This document shows, in pieces, positions 53,757 through 62,101 of a DNA stretch of 64,000 nt; position 1 is the first letter of the stretch, and each line of letters begins with the position of its first letter. Source of the DNA: an uncultured Planctomycetota bacterium (GTDB taxonomy: Bacteria > Planctomycetota > Phycisphaerae > UBA1845 > Fen-1342); the NCBI GenBank assembly GCA_900696525.1, contig CAADGL010000010.1:1-64000 (forward strand), given 5' to 3'. The notes beneath the pieces are model-generated. The model saw only the letters and a program-made list of their open reading frames with translations, was not told where the DNA came from and did no database searches. A program made the position numbers and the translations under genes.

Positions 53757-54170
53757 GTGCTTCAGCCCACGATCCTGCTCGCCGACGACGATCCGCATTT
53801 CCGGAAGGCGCTTGCACGCCGACTCCAGGCCTGGGGCTTCGGCGTGGTTGAGTCTCGCGACGGCGTAGGGGCGATCGCCAGGGCCGCAGCGAGCGCCTTT
53901 GACGCGATTATCCTCGACCAGTTGATGCCCGCGGGCGACGGCCTGTCGATCGCGACACGGCTGCGCGAGCGCACCGACGCCGCGATCATCTTCATCAGCG
54001 GCTGCGACCGCGAACGGTTCCGCCCGGCCGTGCTCGCCACGCGTGACGTGTACTATCTGCCCAAGCCCGTCGATTTCGAGCGCCTGCGCGAGCTTCTGAT
54101 CACGCTGATTCCCACCGCCGCGACGCCGGCGGGCGCGGCCGCAACCGGCGCGGCGATCGGCGCACTGTAG
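53757..54170 (+). CDS. Stand-alone response regulator receiver protein
   Basis: 137 aa from GTG 53757 with GGGGAGG 6 nt upstream. Receiver residues: ADDD (9-12), D54 in AIILDQLMPAGDG, FISGCD and YLPKPVD. Divergent from the PAS kinase gene, so they may share a control region. No effector domain. Followed after 22 bp by another receiver gene. Confidence 0.92.
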   Translation: MLQPTILLADDDPHFRKALARRLQAWGFGVVESRDGVGAIARAAASAFDAIILDQLMPAGDGLSIATRLRERTDAAIIFISGCDRERFRPAVLATRDVYYLPKPVDFERLRELLITLIPTAATPAGAAATGAAIGAL

Positions 54171-54192
54171 GTACTCCAGCTCCAGAGAGCCC

Positions 54193-54597
54193 ATGATGCC
54201 CCGCGTAATGATCATCGACGACGACCGGCTCATCCGTCAGGGCCTGGCCACGCGGCTTCGCTGCGCCGGGTTCGACGCGCTGGCCACCGCCCACCCGGAC
54301 GAGGCCCTGCTTCTCGCGCTGCGCAATCGCCCTGACGCGATCCTGCTGGACATCGACATCCCCGGCTTCAACGGGCTCGACTTCCACGACTGCCTGCGGG
54401 TCACCGAACGCGGCCGCGACATCCCCGTGATCTACCTCAGCGGCCACGCCACCGCCGCCAACCGCGCCGAGGCCTTCCGTCAGGGCGCCCGCGCGTTCAT
54501 TTCCAAGCCATACGAACCGCACGAGCTGATCGCCACGCTCACGGGCATCATTGCCGCCGACGCCCGGCGCCGCTCGTCCAACGCCACCCGCGTGTGA
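54193..54597 (+). CDS. Stand-alone response regulator receiver protein
   Basis: 134 aa. Receiver residues: IDDD (8-11), D53 in AILLDIDIPGFNG, YLSGHAT and FISKPYE. No effector domain. An in-frame ATG follows the first, so the start could be one codon later. It ends 130 bp before the EtfD-like gene. Confidence 0.92.
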   Translation: MMPRVMIIDDDRLIRQGLATRLRCAGFDALATAHPDEALLLALRNRPDAILLDIDIPGFNGLDFHDCLRVTERGRDIPVIYLSGHATAANRAEAFRQGARAFISKPYEPHELIATLTGIIAADARRRSSNATRV

Positions 54598-54727
54598 TCT
54601 TCACGCCCCCCCGGGCGACCCGCGCGCGGCCCCCGCCGCCCCCCCGGCTGAACGCGTCCTCCGTTACAATCGCCCGGCGCGAGCGCCGGCGCGGCGCGAC
54701 GCGCGACATCCAGCGACAAGGATCGCC

Positions 54728-57076
54728 ATGACCCCCCTGCTCATGTCCCTGCTGCTGCTCGCCGCCCTGGCTCTGTTTTCATACACCGCCGTGCGCCGCT
54801 GGCGGCTGATGTGCGTCGCCGCCGCGCCCGACGAGCGCTTCGACCGGCCGGGCGACCGGGCGCGCGACGTGCTGCTCTACATGTTCGGCCAGCTCCGCAT
54901 GTTCCGCTACCGCGGCGCGGGCGTGGCGCACGCCTTCATCTTCGGCGGCTTCGTCATCCTGCTGCTGCGCACGGCGGCCCTCTTCGCCCGCGGCTACGCC
55001 GGGGTGGACAGCGGCTTTGGCTTCTGGCTTTTCGACGATCACCGGCCGGCTGGCCTCGCGTACCTCCTGCTCAAGGACCTGGTCGGCGTGCTGGTCATCG
55101 TCGGCGTCGCCTACTTCCTCTACACGCGCCTCGTGACGCGCCCGCGCCGGTTGGAGCTCAGCCGCGAAGGCGTGCTGATCCTGTGCATGATCCTCGGCAT
55201 CATCTTCTCGGACCTGTTCTACGAGGCCGGCGGATACGTCCGCCTCAGCCGCGGCATTCACGCCGGCCTCGAAGCCGAGGTCCAGCGGCAGATTCGCTCG
55301 CAGGGCGCAGCGTTCGAGGCGCTGGGGGCGACCGACACGCGCCAGGCGATGCAACAGGTCGCCGAGGACCTGCTGCGGCCGCTCCGCGCCCAGCTCGCCG
55401 CCCGGCACGCCAACGTCTTCCACCTCGCCACCCCCGCGGCCTCGGTTCTGGCCGTCGTCCTCCAGGGGCTGCCGACGCCGCTGGTGAACGTGCTGTTCTA
55501 CGGCGGTTTCTGGCTGCACGGGTTGCTGGTTCTGGCGTTCTTGAACTTCCTGCCGTATGGCAAGCATTTCCACGTCCTGACGGTGCTGCCGAACGTGTAT
55601 TTCCGCAATCTCGAGGGCATCGGGCGCATCCGGCCCATTCGCGACATCGAGCAGCGCATCGAGCAGAGCCAGACGCTGGGCGTCGCGCGGGCGCGCGACC
55701 TGTCGTGGAAGTCGGTCCTCGACCTCTACACCTGCACCGAGTGCGGCCGTTGCTCCGACCACTGCCCCGCCACCAACACGGGGAAGCTGCTCTCGCCCAA
55801 GCACCTGAGCATCGCGCTGCGCGACCACATGTACGCCAACGAGTCGGCGCTGCTCGCGGCCCGTGCCGCCGACACGGCGCACAGCCCCGGTGACGGCCCG
55901 CCGGCGGCACCGTTCACCTCCCCGGACCGCAAGCCCCTGGCCGAAGGCGAGCCTGGCGCCGACGGTTCGCTCGTGCCGACGTGGATCGAACCCGAGACGC
56001 TCTGGGCCTGCACGACCTGCGGCGCATGCGAGCAGGAATGCCCGGTCTTCATCTCGTACATCGACAAGATCGTGGACATGCGCCGCCATCTCGTCATGGA
56101 GCGCGGCGAGTTTCCAGACCAGCTTCAGAATGCCTTCCGCGGCCTCGAAAGCGCCGGCAACCCCTACAGCTTCGCCAATGAGCAGCGCGCCGACTGGACC
56201 GCCGGGCTCGACATCCCTCTGCGCAGCGAGAAGCCCGGCGCCGACGTGCTCTACTGGGTCGGCTGCGCCCCGTCCTTCGACGACCGGTCGCGCAAGATCG
56301 CCCGCGCCACCGCACAGCTCCTCAAGCAGGCCGGCGTCGATTTCGCCATCCTCGGCCCGCAGGAGAAATGCACCGGCGACCCAGCCCGCCGCGCCGGCAA
56401 TGAGTACCTCTTTCAGACCCTCGCGAACGAGAACGTCGCCACGCTGAACAGCACCAATGTCAGGAAGATCGTCACCACCTGTCCCCATTGCTTCAACGCC
56501 CTCAAGAACGAATATCCCGACTTCGGCGGCCGGTATGAAGTGATCCACCACACCGAGTTCCTGCTACACCTCGTCCGCGCCGGCAGGCTCAAGCCGCGGC
56601 AGCGCGTCGAGGGCACCGTCGTCTATCACGACTCCTGCTACCTCGGCCGCTATAACGACGTCTACGATCCGCCGCGCGAGCTGCTCAGGGCCATTCCCGG
56701 CCTTACGGTCCTCGAAGCGGCCGAAAGCCGCGATCGCGGCATGTGCTGCGGCGCCGGCGGAGCGCAGATGTGGAAGGAAGAGGAGCCCACCCGCCGCCCC
56801 GGCAGCCGCGAGGGCGACGGCAAGGTGAACCACGCGCGCGTGCGGCAATTGCTGCGGGTGCTGCCTGCACAGGGTGGTGCAGGCATCCTGCCTGCACACG
56901 GCGGGCAAGTATCCGTCCCCAGCGGGTCAAGCGGCTCCAACCGCGTCGCGTCGGCCTGCCCGTTCTGCATGACAATGCTGCGCGACGGTCTGCGCGACCA
57001 GGGGCATGAGGATGTGATTCAGGAAGACATCGCCGAGCTGCTGCTACGGTCGGTCGAAGCCACGCCGGGAAAGTGA
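54728..57076 (+). CDS. EtfD-like membrane Fe-S oxidoreductase (electron transfer from ETF to quinone)
   Basis: 782 aa from ATG 54728 (AAGGAT upstream). Four or five membrane helices (4-24, 68-90, 110-135, 148-168, 250-275) resemble the NarI/HdrE-like membrane domain. Two ferredoxin clusters follow (CTECGRCSDHC from C336; CTTCGACEQEC from C428) and two CCG-type domains (KCTGDPARRAGNE, CPHCFNAL; CYLGRYNDVY, CCGAGGAQ, CPFCMTML). This is the layout of mycobacterial EtfD and relatives, which pass electrons from acyl-CoA oxidation by way of ETF to menaquinone. etfAB are not in the window. A repeat sequence interrupts residues about 712-738. Confidence 0.88.
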   Translation: MTPLLMSLLLLAALALFSYTAVRRWRLMCVAAAPDERFDRPGDRARDVLLYMFGQLRMFRYRGAGVAHAFIFGGFVILLLRTAALFARGYAGVDSGFGFWLFDDHRPAGLAYLLLKDLVGVLVIVGVAYFLYTRLVTRPRRLELSREGVLILCMILGIIFSDLFYEAGGYVRLSRGIHAGLEAEVQRQIRSQGAAFEALGATDTRQAMQQVAEDLLRPLRAQLAARHANVFHLATPAASVLAVVLQGLPTPLVNVLFYGGFWLHGLLVLAFLNFLPYGKHFHVLTVLPNVYFRNLEGIGRIRPIRDIEQRIEQSQTLGVARARDLSWKSVLDLYTCTECGRCSDHCPATNTGKLLSPKHLSIALRDHMYANESALLAARAADTAHSPGDGPPAAPFTSPDRKPLAEGEPGADGSLVPTWIEPETLWACTTCGACEQECPVFISYIDKIVDMRRHLVMERGEFPDQLQNAFRGLESAGNPYSFANEQRADWTAGLDIPLRSEKPGADVLYWVGCAPSFDDRSRKIARATAQLLKQAGVDFAILGPQEKCTGDPARRAGNEYLFQTLANENVATLNSTNVRKIVTTCPHCFNALKNEYPDFGGRYEVIHHTEFLLHLVRAGRLKPRQRVEGTVVYHDSCYLGRYNDVYDPPRELLRAIPGLTVLEAAESRDRGMCCGAGGAQMWKEEEPTRRPGSREGDGKVNHARVRQLLRVLPAQGGAGILPAHGGQVSVPSGSSGSNRVASACPFCMTMLRDGLRDQGHEDVIQEDIAELLLRSVEATPGK
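56864..56944. repeat. REP-like repeat inserted in the EtfD-like gene
   Basis: GGGTGGTGCAGGCATCCTGC and the following bases match, with substitutions, the reverse complement of the intergenic element at 4150-4200 (GGGTGGAGCGGGCATCTTGC). In frame it encodes GGAGILPAHGG between two parts of the last CCG domain, where relatives usually run directly from the VNxARVxQL helix to ACPFCMTML. Confidence 0.7.
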
Positions 57077-57138
57077 AGGACGCGCTGCCCGTGGTCGCTT
57101 TGAGTCGCGCGTCCTGTCGAGTATCGGGCTGGAAGCTC

Positions 57139-57226
57139 TTGGCGGGCTGGAACTTTTTTGGCGGGCTGGAAGCCCGCCCCACCCTCTCTTCCCGCCCCAC
57201 CCTCTCTGCCCGCCCCACCCTCTCGA
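57139..57226. repeat. REP palindrome followed by three 18-bp tandem units
   Basis: GGCGGGCTGGAAGCCCGCCC (57160-57179) is a palindrome of the same type as that near 4160, preceded by a half copy GGCGGGCTGGAACTT. CCCGCCCCACCCTCTCTK then repeats at 57173, 57191 and 57209. It fills the space between the convergent EtfD-like and oxidoreductase genes. Confidence 0.8.
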
Positions 57227-57249
57227 GACGCCAGGAGAGCTCGCCTGAG

Positions 57250-58620
57250 CTACACGAGCTCCGTGACCCCCGGCGTCGGCACCGCCCGTACCGGCAGATC
57301 GCCGAACGCGTACGCCGCGGGCGAGAGGTCGAGCTTCGAGGCGTTCATGATCCAATCCCAGGAGATCTCGCGCCCGGTGTACGCCGACATGCGGCCCATG
57401 ATCGCGGTGAGGGTGCTTTCGGCGACGCGGCGGCCCTCGTTGAGCGGCCGGCCACGGCGGATGCTCTCGACCAGGTGGCGATGCTCCTGCTCATAGGGGT
57501 TCACAGCCTCGCCGGCCGGCTCATAGAGATAGTGCCGCGGCCCCTCGATCCGCCCGTTCGGGTCCGAAACGCCCTTCGTCCCGACGAGGCGCTCCGCCAC
57601 GCGGTCGGAGCTGCCCTTGATCTGCCGGCACATGCTCAGGACGCGCACGCCGTCCGGGTATTCGTACTCGACGCTGAAATGGTCGTAGATGTTGCCGTAC
57701 TCGGGTCCGGTGCGCACCTGCCGCCCGCCCATGCCGACGCACCTGACCGGCGGCGAGCCGATGGCCCAGTTGATCACGTCGAGGTTGTGAATGTGCTGCT
57801 CGACGATGTGGTCGCCGCTGAGCCAATCGAAGTACAGCCAGTTGCGGCACTGCCACTCCATGTCCGAGTACTCGCTCTTGCGCTCGTGCACCCACAGCTC
57901 GCCCTGGTTCCAGTAGCACTGGGCCGCGACGATCCGCCCGATGTGCCCGTCGTGAATGCGGCGGATCGTCTCGACGTACGCCGGGTCGTGGCGGCGCTGC
58001 GTGCCGGCGACGATCGCCAGCCCTTTCTCGCGCGCCAGGTCCGACGAGGCGATAATCGAGCGCACGCCGACCGGGTCGACCGCGACCGGCTTCTCCATGA
58101 AGACGTGCTTGCCGGCCGCGATCGCGGCTTTCAGGTGCGGCGGGCGGAAGCCGGGCGGCGCGGCGAGGATCACCAGGTCGACGTCGCACGACAGCACGCC
58201 CTTGTAGTTCTCGAAGCCGGAAAAGCAGCGCTCATCGGTCACTTGCAGCGCCTCGCCCAGCTCCGATTTCTCGAGCTGCGCCCGGCTCGAGGCGACGCGG
58301 TCGGCGAACAGGTCGCCCAGCGCCACGATCGACACCTGCTCGGACGACTTCACGCAGTCGATCGCCGCCCCCGTCCCGCGCCCGCCGCAGCCGATCACGC
58401 CCACGCGCAGCGGCTGGACGGCGCGGCCGACGATCGCCGGGGCGCGCGTTTCCTCTTCCGGCGATCCGGGCCGTGCAGCGCCGCGCCGGTGCGTCGTGCT
58501 GGCGCAGCCGGTGGCCAGCAGCGCCGTCGACGCGAGGGCGGAGCGTCGCAGGAAATCGCGCCGCGACAGGCCGGCGATTCGAAACGCGTCTGATTCGTGG
58601 TCTGTGGGCTTGCGCGACAT
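57250..58620 (-). CDS. Tat-exported Gfo/Idh/MocA family oxidoreductase
   Basis: 456 aa from ATG 58620 (GAGGAGG upstream). The N-terminus is a twin-arginine signal, SRRDFLRRSALASTALLATGC, with a lipobox-like end. The Rossmann motif VGVIGCGGRGTGA (about 73-85) is followed by EKPVAVD and the C-terminal beta-sheet domain with GDHIVEQHIHNLDVINWAIG. It is an NAD(P)-dependent sugar or inositol oxidoreductase, probably with tightly bound cofactor since it acts outside the cytoplasm. Tat-exported members are frequent in Planctomycetota. tatA lies at 32610. Confidence 0.93.
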   Translation of the reverse strand: MSRKPTDHESDAFRIAGLSRRDFLRRSALASTALLATGCASTTHRRGAARPGSPEEETRAPAIVGRAVQPLRVGVIGCGGRGTGAAIDCVKSSEQVSIVALGDLFADRVASSRAQLEKSELGEALQVTDERCFSGFENYKGVLSCDVDLVILAAPPGFRPPHLKAAIAAGKHVFMEKPVAVDPVGVRSIIASSDLAREKGLAIVAGTQRRHDPAYVETIRRIHDGHIGRIVAAQCYWNQGELWVHERKSEYSDMEWQCRNWLYFDWLSGDHIVEQHIHNLDVINWAIGSPPVRCVGMGGRQVRTGPEYGNIYDHFSVEYEYPDGVRVLSMCRQIKGSSDRVAERLVGTKGVSDPNGRIEGPRHYLYEPAGEAVNPYEQEHRHLVESIRRGRPLNEGRRVAESTLTAIMGRMSAYTGREISWDWIMNASKLDLSPAAYAFGDLPVRAVPTPGVTELV

Positions 58621-58761
58621 GGATGCGCCCTCCTCAGGTGTTCCTTGGCTGGTGCTCTTCGGATCGGTTGCGACGGCCGGTGGCCGCCAGACGGTCATTG
58701 TCCCGCCGGCCGTTCGCGACGCAAGTAGGCCCACGCCGCGGCGACGGCGCGACGTCTTGTG

Positions 58762-59352
58762 CTACTCCCGGAATCGCAGCTCGTGTCCGCCGGCGGCGGT
58801 CGGCGTTCCGTGCGTCACGGTCATGTGCACGTAGGTTGTCTCTACGGCCCGTTGCCGCTCCAGTTGCAGCCGGCGGCGCATCGTCTCGACCGCCGCGGCT
58901 TCGCCGGCCTCGATCTCGGCGAACCAGCCGAGTCGCGGCAGTTCGTCGATGGCGATCTCGCAACCGGCCAGCCGCCAGGTCTCGCGGCGTTTTTCGTAGA
59001 GCACCGTCTCGCGGAATCCCAGGCCCGCCAGGATCTCAGCCGCCGCCTCCGCGTCGTCGAGGCCCGTCTCGATCTCCACGCGCTGACGCAGGGCGCCGGG
59101 GGTCGCCGCCCCCTTGAAGGTGAGCGTCGCGCGCGCGAGCCCGTCGGGCCGCGCGACGCCATCGGCGCCGCAGGGGCGGGCCGTGCGAACGCGCAGCGCG
59201 CAGCCGGCGTTGCGCAAGGCGCCCGCGGGCGTGTCAAACAACCGGTTGGTCTCAAACATGCGGCCGTCGAGGGCCGCCCCCTGCTCCGCCAGGCGCGCCC
59301 GCAGCGTCGCCGGCCCGTCGAGCGCGACCTTGATTTCGACCTCGTGCCGCAT
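58762..59352 (-). CDS. CYTH domain protein (class IV adenylyl cyclase-like)
   Basis: 196 aa. The CYTH signature ExExK is HEVEIKVAL (3-11); further charged strands ALRVRTARP, ATLTFKGAA, RVEIETGLD, TVLYEKRRETWRL, IAIDELPRLGWFAEIE line the tunnel. Such proteins are CyaB-like adenylyl cyclases or triphosphatases acting on thiamine or inorganic triphosphate. The length and ELPxLGxFxEIE motif favour the CyaB group, but the substrate cannot be told from sequence. Confidence 0.9.
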   Translation of the reverse strand: MRHEVEIKVALDGPATLRARLAEQGAALDGRMFETNRLFDTPAGALRNAGCALRVRTARPCGADGVARPDGLARATLTFKGAATPGALRQRVEIETGLDDAEAAAEILAGLGFRETVLYEKRRETWRLAGCEIAIDELPRLGWFAEIEAGEAAAVETMRRRLQLERQRAVETTYVHMTVTHGTPTAAGGHELRFRE

Positions 59353-59490
59353 GCGTCCGCCTGATTGACACGCGCCGTCCGCGCCCGCATGCTACCGCCG
59401 TCGGGATGGGCCGGGTACCGTTCGGCCCCGGCGGCGCGTCACCGGCGCGGTGCGGCGCGCCCAGTTGCGTAACAAGGTCTGGCGGCAACG

Positions 59491-60915
59491 ATGAGAACGC
59501 ATCCGCAGCGCGGCTCGCTTGTCCCGTGGCGCCTCTGGCCGGCCCTCGCGGCGCTGGGGGTCGTGCCCGCGTTTGCGCAGGAGCCGCCCGCCAGCCTCCT
59601 CACCCAGCAACGCCAGATCGACGACCGCCTCCAGCAGGAGCGCCTCGAGCGAGCCCCGCTCAGCGAGACGCTCGACTGGCAGTACGGCGGCTGGATCGAC
59701 TACTTCTCATTCATGATTGACGACGGCATCCAGTCGCAGCGGCTCTACCAGCGGCCGGGCGTCGCCCTCTGGTCGCGCGTGCGGCTCGACGATGGAGCGC
59801 ACGAGCTCTTCGCCCGCGTCCGTTTGCGCTATAACTACTACAACCCCGGCGACGAGTACGAGCGCCAGCGCGACTGGGAGGGGCCCGATTTCGACCGCGC
59901 CTGGTACCAGGTCGATCTCGGCCGCGCCCTGCGGCTTACCCGCCCTTCCGACTGGCTCCAGATGAAGGTCCGCCTCGGCCGGCAGGAAGTCCTCTTCGGA
60001 ACCGGCTTCGTCCTCGATCAGCCCCTCGACGCCGCCTGGCTCGAAACCACCCTCGGCGACTGGCGCGTCGACGGCCTCTTCGGCCGCTCGCCGCAGAGCT
60101 ACCTCAACGTCGATCGCAGCACGCCCGTCGCCAGCCACAGCTCCCGGCGATTTTTCGGCGTCCAGGTCGCATACACCGGCATCGAGCGGCACGAGCCCTT
60201 CGCCTACGCCATCTGGAACGACGACGCCACCGACGAGACCCCCCGCGACCGCTTTCAGAACTACGCCTACGACACCCAGTATTTTGGCTTCGGCTCGCGC
60301 GGCCAGGTCGTCCCGCGGCTCCAGTATTGGGCCGAAGCCGTCTTCGAGACCGGCCGCAGCTACGGCGACGGCGCGTTCCTCTCGCGAGACTACGTGCAGG
60401 CCTACGGCTGGGACGTCGGCCTCGAGTACCAGTTCCCCGGGCCCCTGCGCAAGCGCCTCATGCTCGAATACATGTTCGGCAGCGGAGACCCGGACCGCAT
60501 CTTCAACGCCACGGGAGCCGCCGGCGGCAACCGCGGCGGCGGCAAGGATTCGAGCCTGGTGACGTTCGGCTTCCGCGACACGGGCATGGCCGCGGCGCTG
60601 GCGCCGAGCAACCTGCACATCTGGAAGGCGGGCGGCTCGCTGACGCCGCTGGAGTCCGTCCGGCCCTTCGAGCAGCTCGAGGTCGGCTCCAACTGGTTTC
60701 TCTATCACAAGCACCACGCCCGCGCCGCCATCAGCGACAGCACCGCCGACGAGTTCGCCGGCTACGTCGGCTGGGAGATGGACTACTTCATCAACTGGCG
60801 CTTCGCCTCCGATGTCTCCTGGACGATTCGCTGGGGGCTGTTCTTCCCTGGCGACGCCTATTCCGACCAGGGCACGCGGAACTTCCTGTTCTCCGGCATC
60901 ACCTGGAGCTTCTGA
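59491..60915 (+). CDS. Outer-membrane porin, alginate-export-like beta barrel
   Basis: 474 aa. A signal peptide (MRTHPQRGSLVPWRLWPALAALGVVPAFAQ) is followed by a coiled stretch and many amphipathic strands such as LFARVRLRYNYYNPGD and LQMKVRLGRQEVLFGTGFVLD. It ends in a C-terminal aromatic, FSGITWSF, as outer-membrane barrels do. The LGRQEvxfG motif is that of the AlgE-like alginate export family. It probably passes sugars or uronates. A lipoprotein gene begins 1 bp after its stop. Confidence 0.82.
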   Translation: MRTHPQRGSLVPWRLWPALAALGVVPAFAQEPPASLLTQQRQIDDRLQQERLERAPLSETLDWQYGGWIDYFSFMIDDGIQSQRLYQRPGVALWSRVRLDDGAHELFARVRLRYNYYNPGDEYERQRDWEGPDFDRAWYQVDLGRALRLTRPSDWLQMKVRLGRQEVLFGTGFVLDQPLDAAWLETTLGDWRVDGLFGRSPQSYLNVDRSTPVASHSSRRFFGVQVAYTGIERHEPFAYAIWNDDATDETPRDRFQNYAYDTQYFGFGSRGQVVPRLQYWAEAVFETGRSYGDGAFLSRDYVQAYGWDVGLEYQFPGPLRKRLMLEYMFGSGDPDRIFNATGAAGGNRGGGKDSSLVTFGFRDTGMAAALAPSNLHIWKAGGSLTPLESVRPFEQLEVGSNWFLYHKHHARAAISDSTADEFAGYVGWEMDYFINWRFASDVSWTIRWGLFFPGDAYSDQGTRNFLFSGITWSF

Positions 60916-60916
60916 C

Positions 60917-61477
60917 GTGAGCCCAAAGCCGCTCTGCCACGCCCTGTGCCTGTCGATTGCGGCGCTCTCGCTGGTCGCCTGCCGCCCGGGCGTCCAGCGC
61001 CAACCGGCGCAGCAGCCCGTCCCGGTGGACTCCAACGCCGAGCTGATGGAGTACATCGGCGACCAGGCCTTCATCACCGCCGAGCCCGCCTGCCGGGCCC
61101 TGCACATCCTCTGGACGGGCGAGGTGTTCGAGGGCGACTACGCCGCCCTAGTGGTCAAGATGGAGCAGGCCGGGATCGTCAGCCCCGGCTGGAAGCATCC
61201 GCCGGACGCCCTGATCGACCGGGCCACGCTGGGTTACATGATCGCCCGAACCACCGACATCCGCTCCGGGCTCAACTGGCAGCTCTGGGGACTCGGCCGG
61301 TACGCCTACCGCGAGCTCGTCTACCGCGAGATCGCCGTCAGCAAGGGTGAGCACAGCTTTGTCAGCGGCGGCGAGTTCCTGGGGATCCTGAACCGGGCGG
61401 AGCAGTACATGAAGGAGCGCGACAAGCGCCCGATCGAGCGGGTCGAACTGGGCGAGGAGCCGGGGCACGGAGGTTGA
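60917..61477 (+). CDS. Lipoprotein cotranscribed with the porin
   Basis: 186 aa from GTG 60917, directly after the porin stop TGA, so translation is likely coupled. Lipobox ALSLVAC (about Cys22). The remainder, YIGDQAFITAEPACRALHILWTGEVFEGDYAALVVKMEQAGIV, is predicted alpha-helical and resembles S-layer-homology-like or helical-bundle proteins, but I do not recognise a family. A role in porin assembly or outer-membrane attachment is inferred from the gene order only. Confidence 0.78.
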   Translation: MSPKPLCHALCLSIAALSLVACRPGVQRQPAQQPVPVDSNAELMEYIGDQAFITAEPACRALHILWTGEVFEGDYAALVVKMEQAGIVSPGWKHPPDALIDRATLGYMIARTTDIRSGLNWQLWGLGRYAYRELVYREIAVSKGEHSFVSGGEFLGILNRAEQYMKERDKRPIERVELGEEPGHGG

Positions 61478-61523
61478 ACCGCGACCGTCCCGACCCGGAA
61501 TCGCCCGACCGGAGCCGACCGCC

Positions 61524-61552
61524 TTGTAACGCTAAACGCCGCGGGCTATGAT
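61524..61552 (+). promoter_or_regulatory. Promoter of the 67-aa membrane protein gene
   Basis: TTGTAA (61524-61529) and TATGAT (61547-61552) with a 17-bp spacer, about 67 bp before ATG 61619. Confidence 0.6.
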
Positions 61553-61618
61553 CATTAGCCACCGGCAAAGTAATGCCGTTACTGCCCGGACCTTACGTCC
61601 TCCTAACGGGATCGAAAC

Positions 61619-61822
61619 ATGAGCAAACGCTTCTGCCGACATGGCAAGGTCAATGCGGGTCTCCTGGTCCTGCTCGGAATCCTCGTGGTAGCCGTCGCCG
61701 GCTACTGGATCTGGTCGTATTCGAGCTCGTCCGCAGAGGTGAGCTCGCGGGCCAAGGAGCTCCAGGGAATCCAGCCGCCGAGCAACATCGACGACCCGAA
61801 CAAGGGCATCATGGGCGGCTGA
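61619..61822 (+). CDS. Small single-pass membrane protein
   Basis: 67 aa. Basic N-terminus (MSKRFCRHGK), one membrane helix (LLVLLGILVVAVAGYWIWSY, 15-34) and a 33-residue polar tail with PPSNIDDPNKGIMGG. It has its own promoter and terminator, so it is a short single-gene transcript. No known family, but the location directly before two pilin-like genes is suggestive. Confidence 0.75.
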   Translation: MSKRFCRHGKVNAGLLVLLGILVVAVAGYWIWSYSSSSAEVSSRAKELQGIQPPSNIDDPNKGIMGG

Positions 61823-61875
61823 CAGGCGCGAGGCGGTCCTCAGCGGCGAGCGATTGGGGGGCGATCGTCTGCGCT

Positions 61876-61923
61876 CCCGACCCGCGTACGAGCGATTCCT
61901 GCCGGTCGGGCTTTCGTTTTTTT
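61876..61923 (+). terminator. Intrinsic terminator after the 67-aa protein gene
   Basis: CCCGACC (61876-61882) pairs with GGTCGGG (61904-61910), followed by CTTTCG and seven T. It ends the short transcript that begins near 61560. Confidence 0.75.
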
Positions 61924-62101
61924 GCCGATAAGCTATGATATCCCGTGGGGAAAGCACAGTTTTGGTTTGAAACGGGTTAGGAGCCAAGCGCTGGGACGGA
62001 CCGACCTTATACATTCAATCCAAACCAGCCAGGCGCCAATGGCGAGAATCGCAGCGCGGTCCCGCAAGACAACCGCCTGCGGCTTTTCAGGAGAAACAGC
62101 G

